Positions 45,700 through 56,299 of a stretch of DNA of 64,000 nucleotides are shown here, piece by piece. The notes under the pieces were generated by a model. That model saw only the letters and a list, made by a program, of their open reading frames with translations, was not told the origin of the DNA and searched no databases. Origin of the DNA: Gnetum montanum (Eukaryota > Streptophyta > Gnetopsida > Gnetales > Gnetaceae); NCBI GenBank assembly GCA_015680685.1, contig MNCI01005518.1:59899-123898 (forward strand). Reading direction: 5' to 3'. Made by a program: the position numbers and the translations under genes. Each line of letters starts with the position of its first letter. The stretch's first letter is position 1.

Positions 45700-46480
45700 T
45701 TCATCTTCGTATTGCTTTCATTGGTTACTTTCTTCTTCTTTATGTAGTTCTTCTAAGTCATGTGTAGCCCAATGCACACATGATTGGAGTTGTTAGATTC
45801 TATGTTGTCACCAAATTGATCTTTATAAGTTTGGTGTATGTATAGGGGTTTTAACCCTAAGGGTTTCCACTTTTGGTTCTGTTGGCGAATCCATTGAATC
45901 TTTTGTCATTTCTTCTTCTTTTTCTCTCAAGATCTTTTCAAGGTCCTCTTGATCTTCTATTGAAGAAGGCAATGGTTATGCATCTATGTATATGTTTTTT
46001 AAACAGAACTATTGTTTGTATAGTTTCACATCTTCTTTCTTTTGTTTAACCTTTTTTTGGAAAGAAATATACTAATGAATATCCTCAAGTGGTATTTTCT
46101 TCAATTTTCTTTCTAGTTTAGCTAATTGTTCTACTAATTCTATATATATAGGATCTTTCCCAAGCATTTTTGGTTGCTACCTATGAGATTTATGATGATG
46201 GCGATGTGATCTAGATGTTGAGGCATGATTCATGTTTTCATAATAAATTACATCCAAATCATCTGAATCCCCCCCACCCTCCTCAGGGAAAGGATCATGA
46301 TCGGTCAGAGGAACTTTGGAATCCAGGACACCCATACTACTACCATATGTATAACAATCATTGGAATGTAAAAGGATATCACCTTGGGTAAAAGGTATCT
46401 CTTCATTACAAATAAATTAAAAAAATTGCTTAGAAAGGTTATGGTTAACACTAAAATTTATCTTGTGTGGGTATTAATCC
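45700..46480 (-). pseudogene. Coat-protease linker with acidic and coiled segments (element C)
   Basis: Decayed minus-strand coding sequence: acidic stretch DPFPEEGGGDSDDLD (about 46298-46254), His/Arg-rich stretch SRSHRHHHKSHR (46220-46185), then YIELVEQLAKLERKLKKIPLEDI coiled segment in two parts near 46150-46090 and FQKKVKQKKED. This matches the fragment at 1540-2100 in layout. Confidence 0.5.
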
Positions 46481-47034
46481 TTCTTAGGACATTAATTAGA
46501 GAAATGATTTTCCTTACACAAGAAACATTTTATCTACTTTCACTAAGCCTTTTTAAATCTTTGCTTAAAGATTCCTTTGAATTTTTTTGATGGCTATGGT
46601 GCTATTGTTCCATACTTTCTTCACCATTGTTTTTGAGGTTTTTTAAACCTTCTTTTTGGTTTCTTATCTTGGCAACATGTGAACTTGAGATATCTATCTT
46701 TTGGACACAACTCTAAGCATAACGATTTTCCTATTTTCTGAGTGGGTTATTTTACTTGATTTTGTGCTTTTTTATTGTAAAAAATTTCCCTATTTACATC
46801 CATGAGAAATTGATGTATGGTGTCAAAACTCAGTTTTACTAATGTTAAATTTTGCAGTTCCAGTTTAGCGAGGTACTTGTTGCAGAATGGTTGTGGTAAA
46901 CAACTAACCAAATGTTCTTTAGCATCTACTTCACGTGTTAATTTTCCATTATAATATAGTTGTTCCATGTCATCTAGAAAGCTAGACAAGTCTTGAATAA
47001 GGTATAACCCATACCTAATGCATTTGTTTAACAT
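46480..47034 (-). pseudogene. Pararetrovirus-type coat protein, C-terminal half with zinc knuckle (element C)
   Basis: Open piece 47034-46747 reads LSSFLDDMEQLYYNGKLTRE, LVSCLPQPFCNKYLAKLEL and FLMDVNREIFYNKK, the conserved helical core seen in caulimovirid coat proteins. After a Lys-rich stretch with stops, a knuckle reads CFLCKENHFSN then stop then CP (minus strand, about 46527-46486), C-x2-C-x3-H-x4-C. The N-terminal half (47050-47590) is strongly decayed. The knuckle binds the viral RNA in the virus family; the spacing differs by one residue from the usual one. Confidence 0.55.
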
Positions 47035-47592
47035 ATTTTCTTAGAAAATATAATGAGCGATTATGTCTCTCACTGGATGCTACTAACTTTTCTGTGTTAT
47101 CTAAAACCTTACCAGTATCCTAAAACATACTAAACGTAGTATCTACTATTGTACTAATTCATTGATTTTCCCAATTTTGTAATTGTATGATTTCTGCTGG
47201 AGTAGTGATACTTTTCTTATGTGGGATAATAAAAAATTTTTCTCAAGGGACTTTATCTACCCTAGTCTCCTCTTTTATTTCTTCTATTTCATATTGATTT
47301 TTAAGAGTTCATCGCATTCTAGATAGTGATAATGTTTATCATGTTTTTATAGTTGTATGTGAACATGATGTATTTATACTAGAAGATAAAGTAGTTGCTT
47401 TGGAAGTTTCTAATGGTTTAGAAAGAGATGCTTTTTGATGCCTTTCAGATGACTCAACCAAAACATTGTCAGAAGAGGAAGAAATAGATTCAGATTCTAT
47501 AGAAGCCTCTATTTCTAGGATAGCAACTTTTCCTTTTTTTAGCTGGAATAGGTCCTAAGACCTTCTCAACATCCATTGTAATATTTAATTAC

Positions 47593-48455
47593 TTGAATAG
47601 CTTTTCCATTTTCTCAGTTTCTTTTACTTTTTTTTTACCTATTTCTTGTTCTATGAGTGTTCTTCTACTTAGATCTAAAGCTTTATCTTTTGAGAAGAGT
47701 GTAGTTGATCTTTTAGATCTAAATCTTTTAGGACTTAAAGGGTCTTCATCTATGAGTTTTAAAGGTTTTAGATAAATCTAATACCTACGTTTACTGGTTC
47801 TATCCTTTTTCAAATTTATGTAATCATAAAATTCTTCTTGAAGATTAGTCAGATTTGGATATTGCGTATGTACTGGAAAGTCTTCTATATTTATTCTTAC
47901 ACCATATTACAGGTTTTTTATACCAACATGAGTTGCTTGTTGGCATAGGGGAAACAATGTTTTAATACCTATAGTGTCAAATAATTTAAATACTAACCTA
48001 GTTCCTATTGTGGCGTAAATGCTATTGAGTACCATATCTAAGGGAATATAAGCAACTAACATCAAACTAGAGTATAAGTTAGGGTCATATAGAGAAAGAG
48101 TAAAATTTGGAAGTGTGCAGACTAGAGCATCCTTTTCTAATTTTCCTTTATCTTGGGTTATGGTTACATCATTAAAATTCTTAAATCTACAATCTATCAG
48201 CATAATCCAGTAAGGAGAGCCTATTCTATAATTAAAGTGTGGATGAATATGTATATCACTTTTGACGATATGAACATACTTGTATTCATCATCTAACCAC
48301 TTATCTACCCTATTTGAAGTTTTTGCAAAATCTTGGTGCTTGTAGACCTTTACTTTGGGAAGAAATTCTTGCATTTCAACCATAAAATCTTTAAAGTTCT
48401 TAAACTCTTGAAGCTCTTGTCTAAGCTCTTGATATGTCTTCTTCTTTGGAGTCAT
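47593..48455 (-). pseudogene. 30K-type movement protein (element C)
   Basis: First gene after the primer site. An ATG at 48455 (MTPKKKTYQELRQEL) is a better start than one at 48521 because the latter adds a hydrophobic N-terminus. Recognisable: SDIHIHPHFNYRIGSPYWIMLIDCRFKNF, FTLSLYDPNLYSSLMLVAYI, IGTRLVFKLFD. The LIDCRF...F...L...P.F..SL.D order is that of the 30K cell-to-cell movement proteins of Caulimoviridae. A frame break at 47907 is followed by a Lys/Arg/Ser-rich tail (about 47880-47593: YPNLTNLQEEFYDYI, SPKRFRSKRSTTLFSKDKAL). LTR retrotransposons do not normally carry such a gene. Confidence 0.55.
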
Positions 48456-48573
48456 ACCTAAAGCAAAAAGAATGATATCCAAAAGAAAATACAAAAATAT
48501 GCATAAAAATTTTCCTTTCATTCAAAGAAAACACCAAGCTTCAACATATAAGTATGAAAACCACCAAACCTTT

Positions 48574-48585
48574 GCTATGATACCA
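48574..48585 (-). other. Primer binding site, tRNA-iMet type (element C)
   Basis: Minus strand TGGTATCATAGC, one change from TGGTATCAGAGC, 3 bp after the LTR end at 48589 and about 120 bp before the movement-protein start. iMet tRNA primes both caulimovirids and many LTR elements, so it does not separate the two. Confidence 0.75.
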
Positions 48586-48588
48586 ATT

Positions 48589-49487
48589 TGGTGCAGAGGT
48601 GTGTATCTCAATAGATTCTAATAGGACCTAGTTCACAAATTCCAAGCAGATCTACATTAGAAAATAAGAATAGCATAATAAAATAGAGAAAATATCCCTT
48701 ATATTAAGATATTTCTCAAAATACATAGAAAATACATAAAATATGAGGAGCCAACCTCACCCAAGGATCTTAGAGGCCATACTTATCCCCTCTAAATCCT
48801 CAATTGCTCACAATGGAGCTCAAGCTCAAGATAAAACACTTATAAGAGATTCTTCTAACCTCTCTCAAGTGCTCTCCCTTACCTCTCATGCAAATTTCTT
48901 GTAGAAACTCTCTTCTTGCACAAGTTGTGTTCTCTTAAGAGCTCTTTCTCTTGCCCTCTATTAGGATGGTTGGCCTTTGGATTTTGCACTTTGGCCCTTG
49001 GCATTATTGTCCTTGGCATTGCAGCACTTAACACTTGGGCACTTACAATGGTGAATTACATCAATATTAATAAGCAATCAAAAGGTAAAACCCTTAGAAA
49101 CCTTTCCTCAACTCAACTTGAGGTTCTTTAGATGTTTCTTGAGTCTTCTCACCTTCTTCTTGTCTATTTCCATCTTACTTTGGTTATTTTCCAAATTGGA
49201 ATGGATGTTTTCGAAAGTTTTTACATTTTTCTAGGTTGTCTCTGGATTTTCTAGGACATCTATTCTACAAATACCAAAAATAAAATTACTTATTTTGGTG
49301 CGAAGAGCCTTTGGATGCTTCTAAACAAGTTCCCATAGACCTTGCAACCTTCTAAACTCATCAAACTAAGCCAAAAACACTTCGAAACATGCCAAAACAT
49401 CTAAGAATCATCCTCAACAAAATCAACACAAAAAGAAACATAGTATGTATGGTAGAATAAGGAGATTGAAGAGGTATCCCTATACTA
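48589..49487 (-). repeat. 5' LTR-like terminal repeat of element C
   Basis: Runs in minus orientation from TAGTATAGGGAT (49487; decayed from TGGTGTAGGGG) to CCTCTGCACCA (48589). Same length class and same internal landmarks as 40019-41013. The pair is clearly diverged by eye, so the insertion is old. Confidence 0.8.
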
Positions 49488-49501
49488 GGTCCTCATTCTA
49501 G

Positions 49502-50862
49502 TGGTAGAGAGATATTATAGTAAGAATAATTGTAATTTGATATCTAATACAAGCTAACATAAAATTAAGCTAGGAAATATTGTGGTTATGAAATGATATA
49601 GGAAAACTTATTTTTAACTAATTTATCTCAAATCAGAAGGGAACTTTTGTGTCATTGGAAAAATTGAACAATCTAAGTTGAATATTTTTTAAAAACTTTA
49701 GTGGGTATTAAGAAAGAAGAGAAACGTACATTTAGAAAATAGCTGATAGAAGGTGGATGGAGAATGCATATAATACAAATTAAAATAAAATAGAGTGTGG
49801 AGTGTGTTTAGAAATAGAAACTTTAAAAAATAGTATGAAAAAAAGTAGATCTGTTTCATTAATGTACCAAATCCAAGAGGGAAACCATAAAAAATATATC
49901 TAGACAACACTAGAAATAGTAACAAATGAAGCAAGAAGATCTAGATTACAAGGAAAATAAGAGAATGGAAACTTGCCAAAGATGTTTCAAGAGGTATACC
50001 AAGGATTAGAGGGATTTTATGAGAAGCTATGTTACCCTATTCTTTCTATGATGCATATTCTTAATGTAGATCTAATGAGAACAATTATAGATTTAGTAGT
50101 TGACTGAGTAGAGGAATGGGTTATATTGATGTCTTGACCTAATTTCTCCATGTGTTAGGAGAATAACAAAAAGGGAATATAATGTGTCAATAAGAAAAAG
50201 AAAAGAGAGAGATTAGAGGATATAATATCTCTAGAAGAAGAGCAGTTACTCTGTAGAGACTTAGAGTCTTTTGAAAAGTTTTTCAAATCATTAAATTCCA
50301 AAGAATACTAACTATGCTAAGTAGCATAGAAAGAGCTAAGAAGAAGCAAAAGTGGTATTTGAAAGCATGAACTAAAAGTTCCAAAAGCCAACCAACCTCT
50401 TGTTGTTTAGTGATATCCTTCTATTTATAGACCAAATTACCTCATAGATCGTGAAGGAATGATGAGTTGGGATCCACAGAATCTTTCAAAATGTTTTAGA
50501 AGTTTCTAGATGGAAGAATTGATGTATAGATAATTACCATGGAAATTGATATGAGAACTCAAATGGAGAATTAACAATGGATGTCAAAGAGCTAGCTAAC
50601 ATTGAATGTTAAAAAGATAATTTGTTACAAAGGAAAAATTTGAAATAGGAGATTAAAAGTAAGCTTGGTACTAGACATTAAGAATTGGAGACAAAATTAA
50701 TGTTGGAGCCAATGTTGAATGTCAAAATTAAAAATAGTAGAAGGACTAAAATGACACTATTGATGATGTGAAACATAATTTTTGGTAAGCTGAAGATGGA
50801 GATCCAGAAACTATGTTGTAGATGATGCAAGATGTTGAGTTAGGACTATTAAAGATGGCTTT
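49502..50862 (-). repeat. 5' LTR of gypsy G1, interrupted by A+
   Basis: Aligns with 4097-5460 of the 3' LTR. In the left copy the sequence GATGGCTTTAATGC continues past the point where the right copy stops at GATGGCTTT|TGATGAG, placing the A+ insertion at 50862/50863. The remainder of this LTR lies beyond the window or beyond A+. Confidence 0.7.
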
Positions 50863-50883
50863 TGATGAGTCATAAATTTGTTG

Positions 50884-50972
50884 GCTGTGATATTGCACTC
50901 GTGATATCACATACGTGATATCGCAGATGCGATATCATAGCCTAGACGCGATATCGCATACGCGATATCGCA
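50884..50972. promoter_or_regulatory. Palindromic module of the A+ LTR
   Basis: Four half-decayed units (GTGATATTGCACTCGTGATATC, CATACGTGATATCGC, AGATGCGATATC, GACGCGATATCGCATACGCG) immediately upstream of the TATA box at 50988. CpG retained in most units. Confidence 0.55.
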
Positions 50973-50987
50973 ACCTGCTTCCCCATC

Positions 50988-50995
50988 TATAAATA
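50988..50995 (+). promoter_or_regulatory. TATA box of A+ LTR
   Basis: TATAAATA in CCATCTATAAATAAGAAG, same context as at 675-682. Confidence 0.65.
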
Positions 50996-51672
50996 AGAAG
51001 TAGGTAGATTTACTAGGGGTCTTTTTGATTTTTTAAAGTTAAGTTAAGTAGTTTTGTAGAGTCTGTTTGTTAGCTTTCCTCTCAACCATTTTCTCCCAGT
51101 GCATGCCCTCAATGTGGTGATTGTAATTGTACAGCATCCTTATTCATTACAGCATCCACTTATCTTAATTATTTATTTAATTATTATTTATTGCTTTTGT
51201 AGTTAATATGTCTCTACCCTTATATCCTAGTAAATGTGGAATGAGTACGACTTGATTATGAGAATTTAAGTGTGACTACTTGGTAACCCAGTAGCGTACT
51301 TAGGCCATGCACTTGGTAATCCCAGTGGTATTCATGCATGAGGTCCAAGATGTGTACAGATGGTTAAGAAATGGATGCTCATCGCACTTAGGCTAGTTAG
51401 ATTCTTTCTCACCCTCTCTCTCTTAGCTTAGTGAATATTATTTCCCATTGTCTCCAAGAGTAGCATTAAGATAGGAATACATCATACACCTCACTCTGGA
51501 CTAAACCATAAGTAATAAAGTTAATACTAGTCTAGATGGGAAGACAACGAATAGCGATCTAAGACTAACTGTCTACATATCACAACTAGTCCATCTGTGG
51601 AGTTCAACTAGATCGTGCGTGAAATGCTCATATTCATATGGTTGAGTGTAAGGGTACCTCGCCACTCATCAT

Positions 51673-51690
51673 TGGCACTGTTGTCGGGGA
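51673..51690 (+). other. Primer binding site, tRNA-Asp type (A+)
   Basis: TGGCACTGTTGTCGGGGA follows the LTR after one base. It differs from the Athila-type Asp site TGGCGCCGTTGCCGGGGA at three positions, all transitions compatible with cytosine deamination. Confidence 0.75.
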
Positions 51691-51805
51691 CAATGCTAGA
51701 TCTCTAGATTAGGTATATCATACAAGGTCATTGTATAGGAATTAATGATATATCTTTTAAGAAAAAAATAATTACAAAAATTCACATAAAAATTCACACA
51801 CAATC

Positions 51806-52695
51806 ATGCCTCTCCTACAAGACTATGATAATGTCACATCTAGTGAGGCAGTTCATTGGAGAACCAACAAATTATATGACAATGAAGATTGGAGTGTGTA
51901 ATTCGAGGTGGGGGTTTCTTATAAACATAAATGAAGGCAACATTGTCCAAATGCATAAAAGCATAACTTACTTAATGATGATGAACCCTTACTAGCCACT
52001 ACAAGCTTAACTCAAATACAAGAGTCTGTTCGAATCTCCCGTAGACATCGTAAAGAGAGCCATCTACCCAGGCTCGATTTAAACAACTTTCTCAATTTCT
52101 CAGGAGGCTATGACTTAGATCTGCAACAACATTTACAAGCCTTCTACGATGCCTGTGCATGGAACAACNCCTTAGAAAGATATTATGCACTTTTAAACAA
52201 CTGTCCAGGCCATGAGTTCTCCAAGGAAAGGCTAATGTACCATATCATTGATGGGCTCCATGATGAAATGAGAGAGACCCTAGGGATGTATGCCCAAGGT
52301 CAACTATATGAACTATGAACCCATTAATTCGAAGAGCTTATTAAGTGGACAGCAAAAGAAGAAGGAGAAATGGCTATATGGGAGAGTGTTGAAAAACATC
52401 AACGGGACCAAAATCGCAACTTAACAGAGGTCCATAATCATAAAAAGGAGAAATCAATTGATCTCAAGGAGGAAGAACCATCTTTTCTAGTACAACAATC
52501 ATTAGAGGAAGTCGAGGCAAAGATCAATAAGATGTTGGAATGGACACATCAAAAGTGTGGAGAATGTATCGATATTATTGGAGATAGAGTTTTGACAACC
52601 CGAGAAGTAGGACAAAGTATCATTAGACAATCAGAAAGAAGGGATGTAGAAAATAAGAGCTCAATTGCCGATCCTACGTATGAATGCAACATTTG
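51806..52695 (+). pseudogene. Gag, N-terminal part (A+)
   Basis: ATG 51806 opens a frame that continues with few stops to the A- junction. Domains: a variable N-terminus, then the Retrotrans_gag core (RLDLNNFLNFSGGYDLDLQQHLQAFY at about 52068, KERLMYHIIDGLHDEMRETL to 52290), a Glu/Lys-rich coiled part (52440-52600) and the start of a zinc knuckle (YECNIC, 52680-52694). The last codon is split by the insertion. An N at 52169 lies within the frame. Removal of A- with one copy of ATTTG puts the knuckle back together as C-x2-C-x3-H-x4-C. Confidence 0.75.
52691..52695. other. Target site duplication of A-, left copy
   Basis: ATTTG, matched exactly at 59652-59656. Confidence 0.9.
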
Positions 52696-53415
52696 TGATG
52701 AGTGGCGTGGTACCCCTACACTCAACCATATGAATACGAGCATTTCACGCGTGATTCTGTCGAACTCCAAGGACTAAGTGCTTACGCATCTTAATGCAAT
52801 ACTTAAGGTTAATCGATCGCTGTCTTCCCAAACTTACTTGTATTGTCATAGTTGTATGGTTAAGTAAGCTTGAGGTATATGATTTTTATATCTTTTATTT
52901 TTTTAATGTATTATGCTAATAGGGGAAGGTGAAGAGAACCAAGCGACTAACTTTCATTAACTATTGACTACCTAAGTTCTAATTGTCCTAACACCAGTAT
53001 CCATTCCCACTTGCCGCACACATCCTAAACTAGTGCAACGCTACTGGGATTACCAAACACTAATCATTACTGGTTACCAAGTGCTACACACATGCTCAAA
53101 GCGGTCGTACTGAATGTACTTAACTAGGAGAGTCAAGGGTTGAGAGAGATTAATTAACTAAGAAAGCATGTAAACATTCAACAATAATTAATTACTATTT
53201 AGCTTATTCCATATGCTACAAGGTTTATCATAAAGTTCATCTTTATTGTCGTACACAAATGTGTGCTCAGGTACAATTTTCTCGAATAAAGATCCGTTCA
53301 CTTTATAACTCCTACTATGGGCACATGGAAATTATTCTAACTCTGGAATGGTAAAACTGCTATAGTTTGGCTAAGGGTATAAGTCTTAGTGCCTAGAATA
53401 GGGAAAGTTGCCTGT

Positions 53416-53423
53416 TATTTATA
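53416..53423 (-). promoter_or_regulatory. TATA box, A- 3' LTR
   Basis: TATAAATA on the minus strand just downstream of the palindromes. Confidence 0.6.
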
Positions 53424-53440
53424 GACATTGCGGCAGGCTG

Positions 53441-53527
53441 CAATATCACGTACACGATATCATGGGGGTAGATGCGATATCGCGGATGCAATATCGTGTA
53501 CACGATATCACGTATGCGATATCGCGA
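53441..53527. promoter_or_regulatory. Palindromic module of the A- 3' LTR
   Basis: Four GATATC-centred units (ATATCACGTACACGATATC, GATGCGATATCGCGGATGC, ATATCGTGTACACGATATC and ACGTATGCGATATCGCG) in 87 bp, with C-to-T changes at several CG sites. Confidence 0.55.
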
Positions 53528-53534
53528 CTCATCA

Positions 53535-55480
53535 TACCCCCATGACTGAATGAAAATTTGTCATTGAGTTCCTTACAAAATATTGGGAAGGTATGGGATT
53601 ATTGACTTGAATGACACTAATGGTGAATGGGGTGACATGTGAACAGATCATCATTACAATACATGACAATATTAGTGTTCATGATGACAAGAGTGAACAC
53701 TATACACATTTGACATCCAGCCTTATTTGGTAGCTGAGAGAGAAGAGAGAAAGAGAGAGAAGAAAAAGAAGATGTGTTGCTACCGATGCCAAAATTGTGC
53801 TTTCTGTTGTTCATCCATAACCGTGTCATCGATCTTGTTCCTTTGCATGACTGTTCTAGCACCAATCCATCCTAAGTGTTTCCTCTAGCTCCAATCCATT
53901 ATTGTATGATTGCCATTTGCACACACAACACAGTCACATATTAGCAAGGGTAAATAAATCACAATACAGTTGATACCTTGCCTCGGTGTACAGTTCATTG
54001 GCTGAGTTGTGATATGGCTAATACGGATTCTATAGATATAATACTGGTGACTACCAAAGGTGTAAGGTGTAGAGGTTAGGAGAAAATTGAAAAAATTGGA
54101 CCAAGACCTCCATGACTAAGAGCAATCCTCCAGTAGTGATAGAATTGAAAAATATAAGGAATAAGAAAGATGGAGAAAAAGTAAAAATGGAAATGCTGAT
54201 AAAATGGATATGAGTGGTGGAAATGAACAAAATAAATGTTGATTGTGGGAATGTTTAAGGGAAAGAAATTAACTGATGCACCAAATAGGAATGTCGGTGG
54301 GTCTTCCCCAAAGTAGGCTCATGCCCTTAATGCCCTGACAATCCCACATTCAAAGAGTTCATAGGCTCTAGAAATGTCATTTGGAAGTAAGAGTTAAAGT
54401 ATTAACCACAAGAATTTACCAAAAAGAAAATAATGCATTAACCAAAATATAGACTATTGATATAACCGGAAATGAGGTGGAAAAATGGAGAAAGAATGAT
54501 GAGGAGAAGAGAATGGAATGGAGTCCCAAGAACAAGGTGGTGTACAACCCCTTGTGTATTAATGGTTAATGTGACTTAGTAGATCTCATTCCAAATCCAG
54601 CCTCAAACAACCACATCCAGTGACTTCGCATTAATACATTTGGCCAATCCATCCACTTGAAGTAACAAGAATGCTTCCGCCAAAAAGTCACCACCGTTCT
54701 GACAAAATGAAAAAGGAGAAAGTAGGAAGCAAGAAAGGGCCTTAGTTAGAGGAAAATTTTTTATTTAGTTCCATAACTAGTGCTTGCAGCCTAGATGGTT
54801 ATTTCTTCTAAGGGGTGTGCTTTGAATTCCCACTTTTTTTTTTTGCATGAGAACCACACCATGCAAAGACTTATTGTTTTTATTAGCTCAGCTTCCTGAT
54901 AATGGAGCAACGTCGGAATGGTAAGGAAAGCTCAAGAAGAAAACATCCATGCACCCAAGAGAATGGCTAGCACAATGACATCAAATCCCCTTGAGGTCAC
55001 ACCCTTTTCAATCCTTCAGTCCTTCCTTAGTTTGAGAAATGCCCAGTCACCAATTCATTGATAGTTCTATTAATAAGAAAGGGACTGTACATTTCCAAGC
55101 CACGAGAGACCATAGAAATTTATAAATGCATGGATGACATGGAATCATTGCCTGTTATATCAAAAGAACCATAACTTAGTATCAACATTATAACTCAAAG
55201 GTAAAAACCAAACATTGGCAATCAATAGAATACAGTTCATACCACCATCAGGAGTACTTATTAGGTGACGAACCTAACAAAATAAACAAACACACAAAGA
55301 AATAAAAGAGTATAAACGATGTTGCAAAACAAAAATAAGAATAGTTAAAGAAATTTGTAAAACAAAAATGTGTAAAACAAAAAACTTAAAAAGGAACCGA
55401 AGGTGTCAATTGATTAGCATAGGTGGCCATCTCCCCCATGACTGAGTTGAAAGGAGGAGATCCAAAATAATGAGTGGGGT
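53535..55480 (-). other. A- 3' non-coding region and purine tract
   Basis: Starts next to the LTR with TACCCCC (minus GGGGGTA, 53541-53535). The part to about 54050 is homologous to 1-575. The rest, to 55480, has no readable coding sequence on either strand; an RT or integrase would be expected here in a full Athila element. Confidence 0.6.
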
Positions 55481-55553
55481 CATCCTTTCTCTGAGGCATT
55501 ATGTGCATTGACCATTCTAGATTTATGGTAAGGTTTGGTTTGTTGCATATTGA

Positions 55554-56290
55554 CTAGTAATCTTTTATCGAGCACTTGTTTGAATTTTTTAAGAATTTCC
55601 AGTTGCCCCAAATTGATGTTTTCAAGGTAAGGTTTGGAAGTTGGTGACACTCTTGCTTTAGTGCATCTATGATTTCGATGTGAGTGCACGTTGTTCCCTC
55701 AGTTAGTTCCATGCACGTTGGTGAGTTGCTCTCCTGATCAGCTATCAACCACTAGGTGTCTTCTTGTTGTGTGGTTGCTACATACAAGCACTTTTGTATG
55801 TTAATTTCCTGGGCACACTGGTTACATGCAGGTAATGCTAAAAATTCCTGTACACAATCACACCCTGTATCACTATATGTGATGCATGGAACTTTCTTCT
55901 TCTCGATCTTCCCAAAAGTGTTTTCCTTAGATATTTCCATGGAAAGATCATGGATTCCTAGGCATGCATTTATGGTACTTAGCCATGCCCTTCCCATTAT
56001 TATTGGGAAGTCCCCTTGATCATTGTTTACTTGTATCACTAGGAAATCAGCTGGGTATGACCACCCACACACAGTGGTAACGATGTCCTCCACTAGTCCT
56101 AAGGGAATAGTGATGGACTGGTCAGCCAGCTCTAAGTGAATATTGCTATTCTTTAATGGAGGCAGGTTCCAGGCTTTATACATCTCTTGTGATATTAAGT
56201 TGATTCTAGAGCCTAAGTCCAGAAGAGCTTTACATGGTTCATTCCCAGTGACTTGGAGATAGATTAAAGGGCTTCCGGGGTCAGAGAATT
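55554..56290 (-). pseudogene. Athila-type retropepsin-like protease (A-)
   Basis: Same frame as the upstream gag. Active-site DLGS at about 56219-56208 in LLDLGSRINLIS, the DLG form usual for Athila proteases. Then LELADQSITIPLGLVEDI, YPADFLVIQVNN, FPIIMGRAWLSTINACLGI, the C-terminal strands. The frame has a stop near 55750 and runs on as a short tail to 55554. It would cleave the gag polyprotein in a functional relative. Confidence 0.65.
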
Positions 56291-56299
56291 TTCTGGGAA

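Larger units (their letters stand above)
40019..49487 (-). mobile_element. Element C: LTR-bounded pararetrovirus-like element
   Basis: Direct repeats 40019-41013 and 48589-49487 flank a minus-strand coding region in the order movement protein, coat protein, protease, RT, RNase H, unknown C-terminal region, promoter, extra ORF. This is the gene order of Caulimoviridae. The repeats behave as LTRs: TGGTGTAGGGG...CCCCTACACCA ends (11-bp perfect in the 3' copy), a TGGTATCATAGC primer site 3 bp after the 5' copy and a purine tract touching the 3' copy. No integrase was recognised. A tandem viral insertion with a duplicated intergenic region is the main alternative. Everything is decayed; no target duplication is clear (GTTCA against GGTCC). 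Confidence 0.65.
4097..50862 (-). mobile_element. G1: Ty3/gypsy (Tat-type) retrotransposon, multiply interrupted
   Basis: Minus-strand element whose parts are spread over 46 kb by later insertions. Order from 5' (right): 5' LTR about 49502-50862 (itself cut by A+ at 50863), [element C inserted 40019-49487], leader 39614-40018, gag about 37280-39613, protease split at 36780/13013 by copia C1, protease end to about 12400, a stretch lacking recognisable RT (9120-12400), RNase H about 8740-9030, integrase about 7650-8480, 3' untranslated region, 3' LTR about 4097-5523. The two LTR copies align over more than 1.3 kb with many substitutions and indels, so G1 is old. LTR end positions are estimates. 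Confidence 0.7.
50863..51671 (+). repeat. 5' LTR of A+
   Basis: 809 bp, TGATGAG...CTCATCA, with palindromic module, TATA box and the conserved 3' end GGGTACCTCGCCACTCATCA. Confidence 0.85.
52696..53534 (-). repeat. 3' LTR of A-
   Basis: 839 bp; minus orientation TGATGAG (53534) to CTCATCA (52696). Contains the palindromic module (53441-53527) and TATAAATA (53416-53423, minus). Confidence 0.9.

Noticed and set aside
40014-49492. Target site duplication for element C (GTTCA / GGTCC)
   Set aside because: Only three of five bases agree; too weak to claim.
49488-49501. Primer binding site of G1
   Set aside because: CTAGAATGAGGACC (minus) lies at the right place but matches no tRNA end that I can name.
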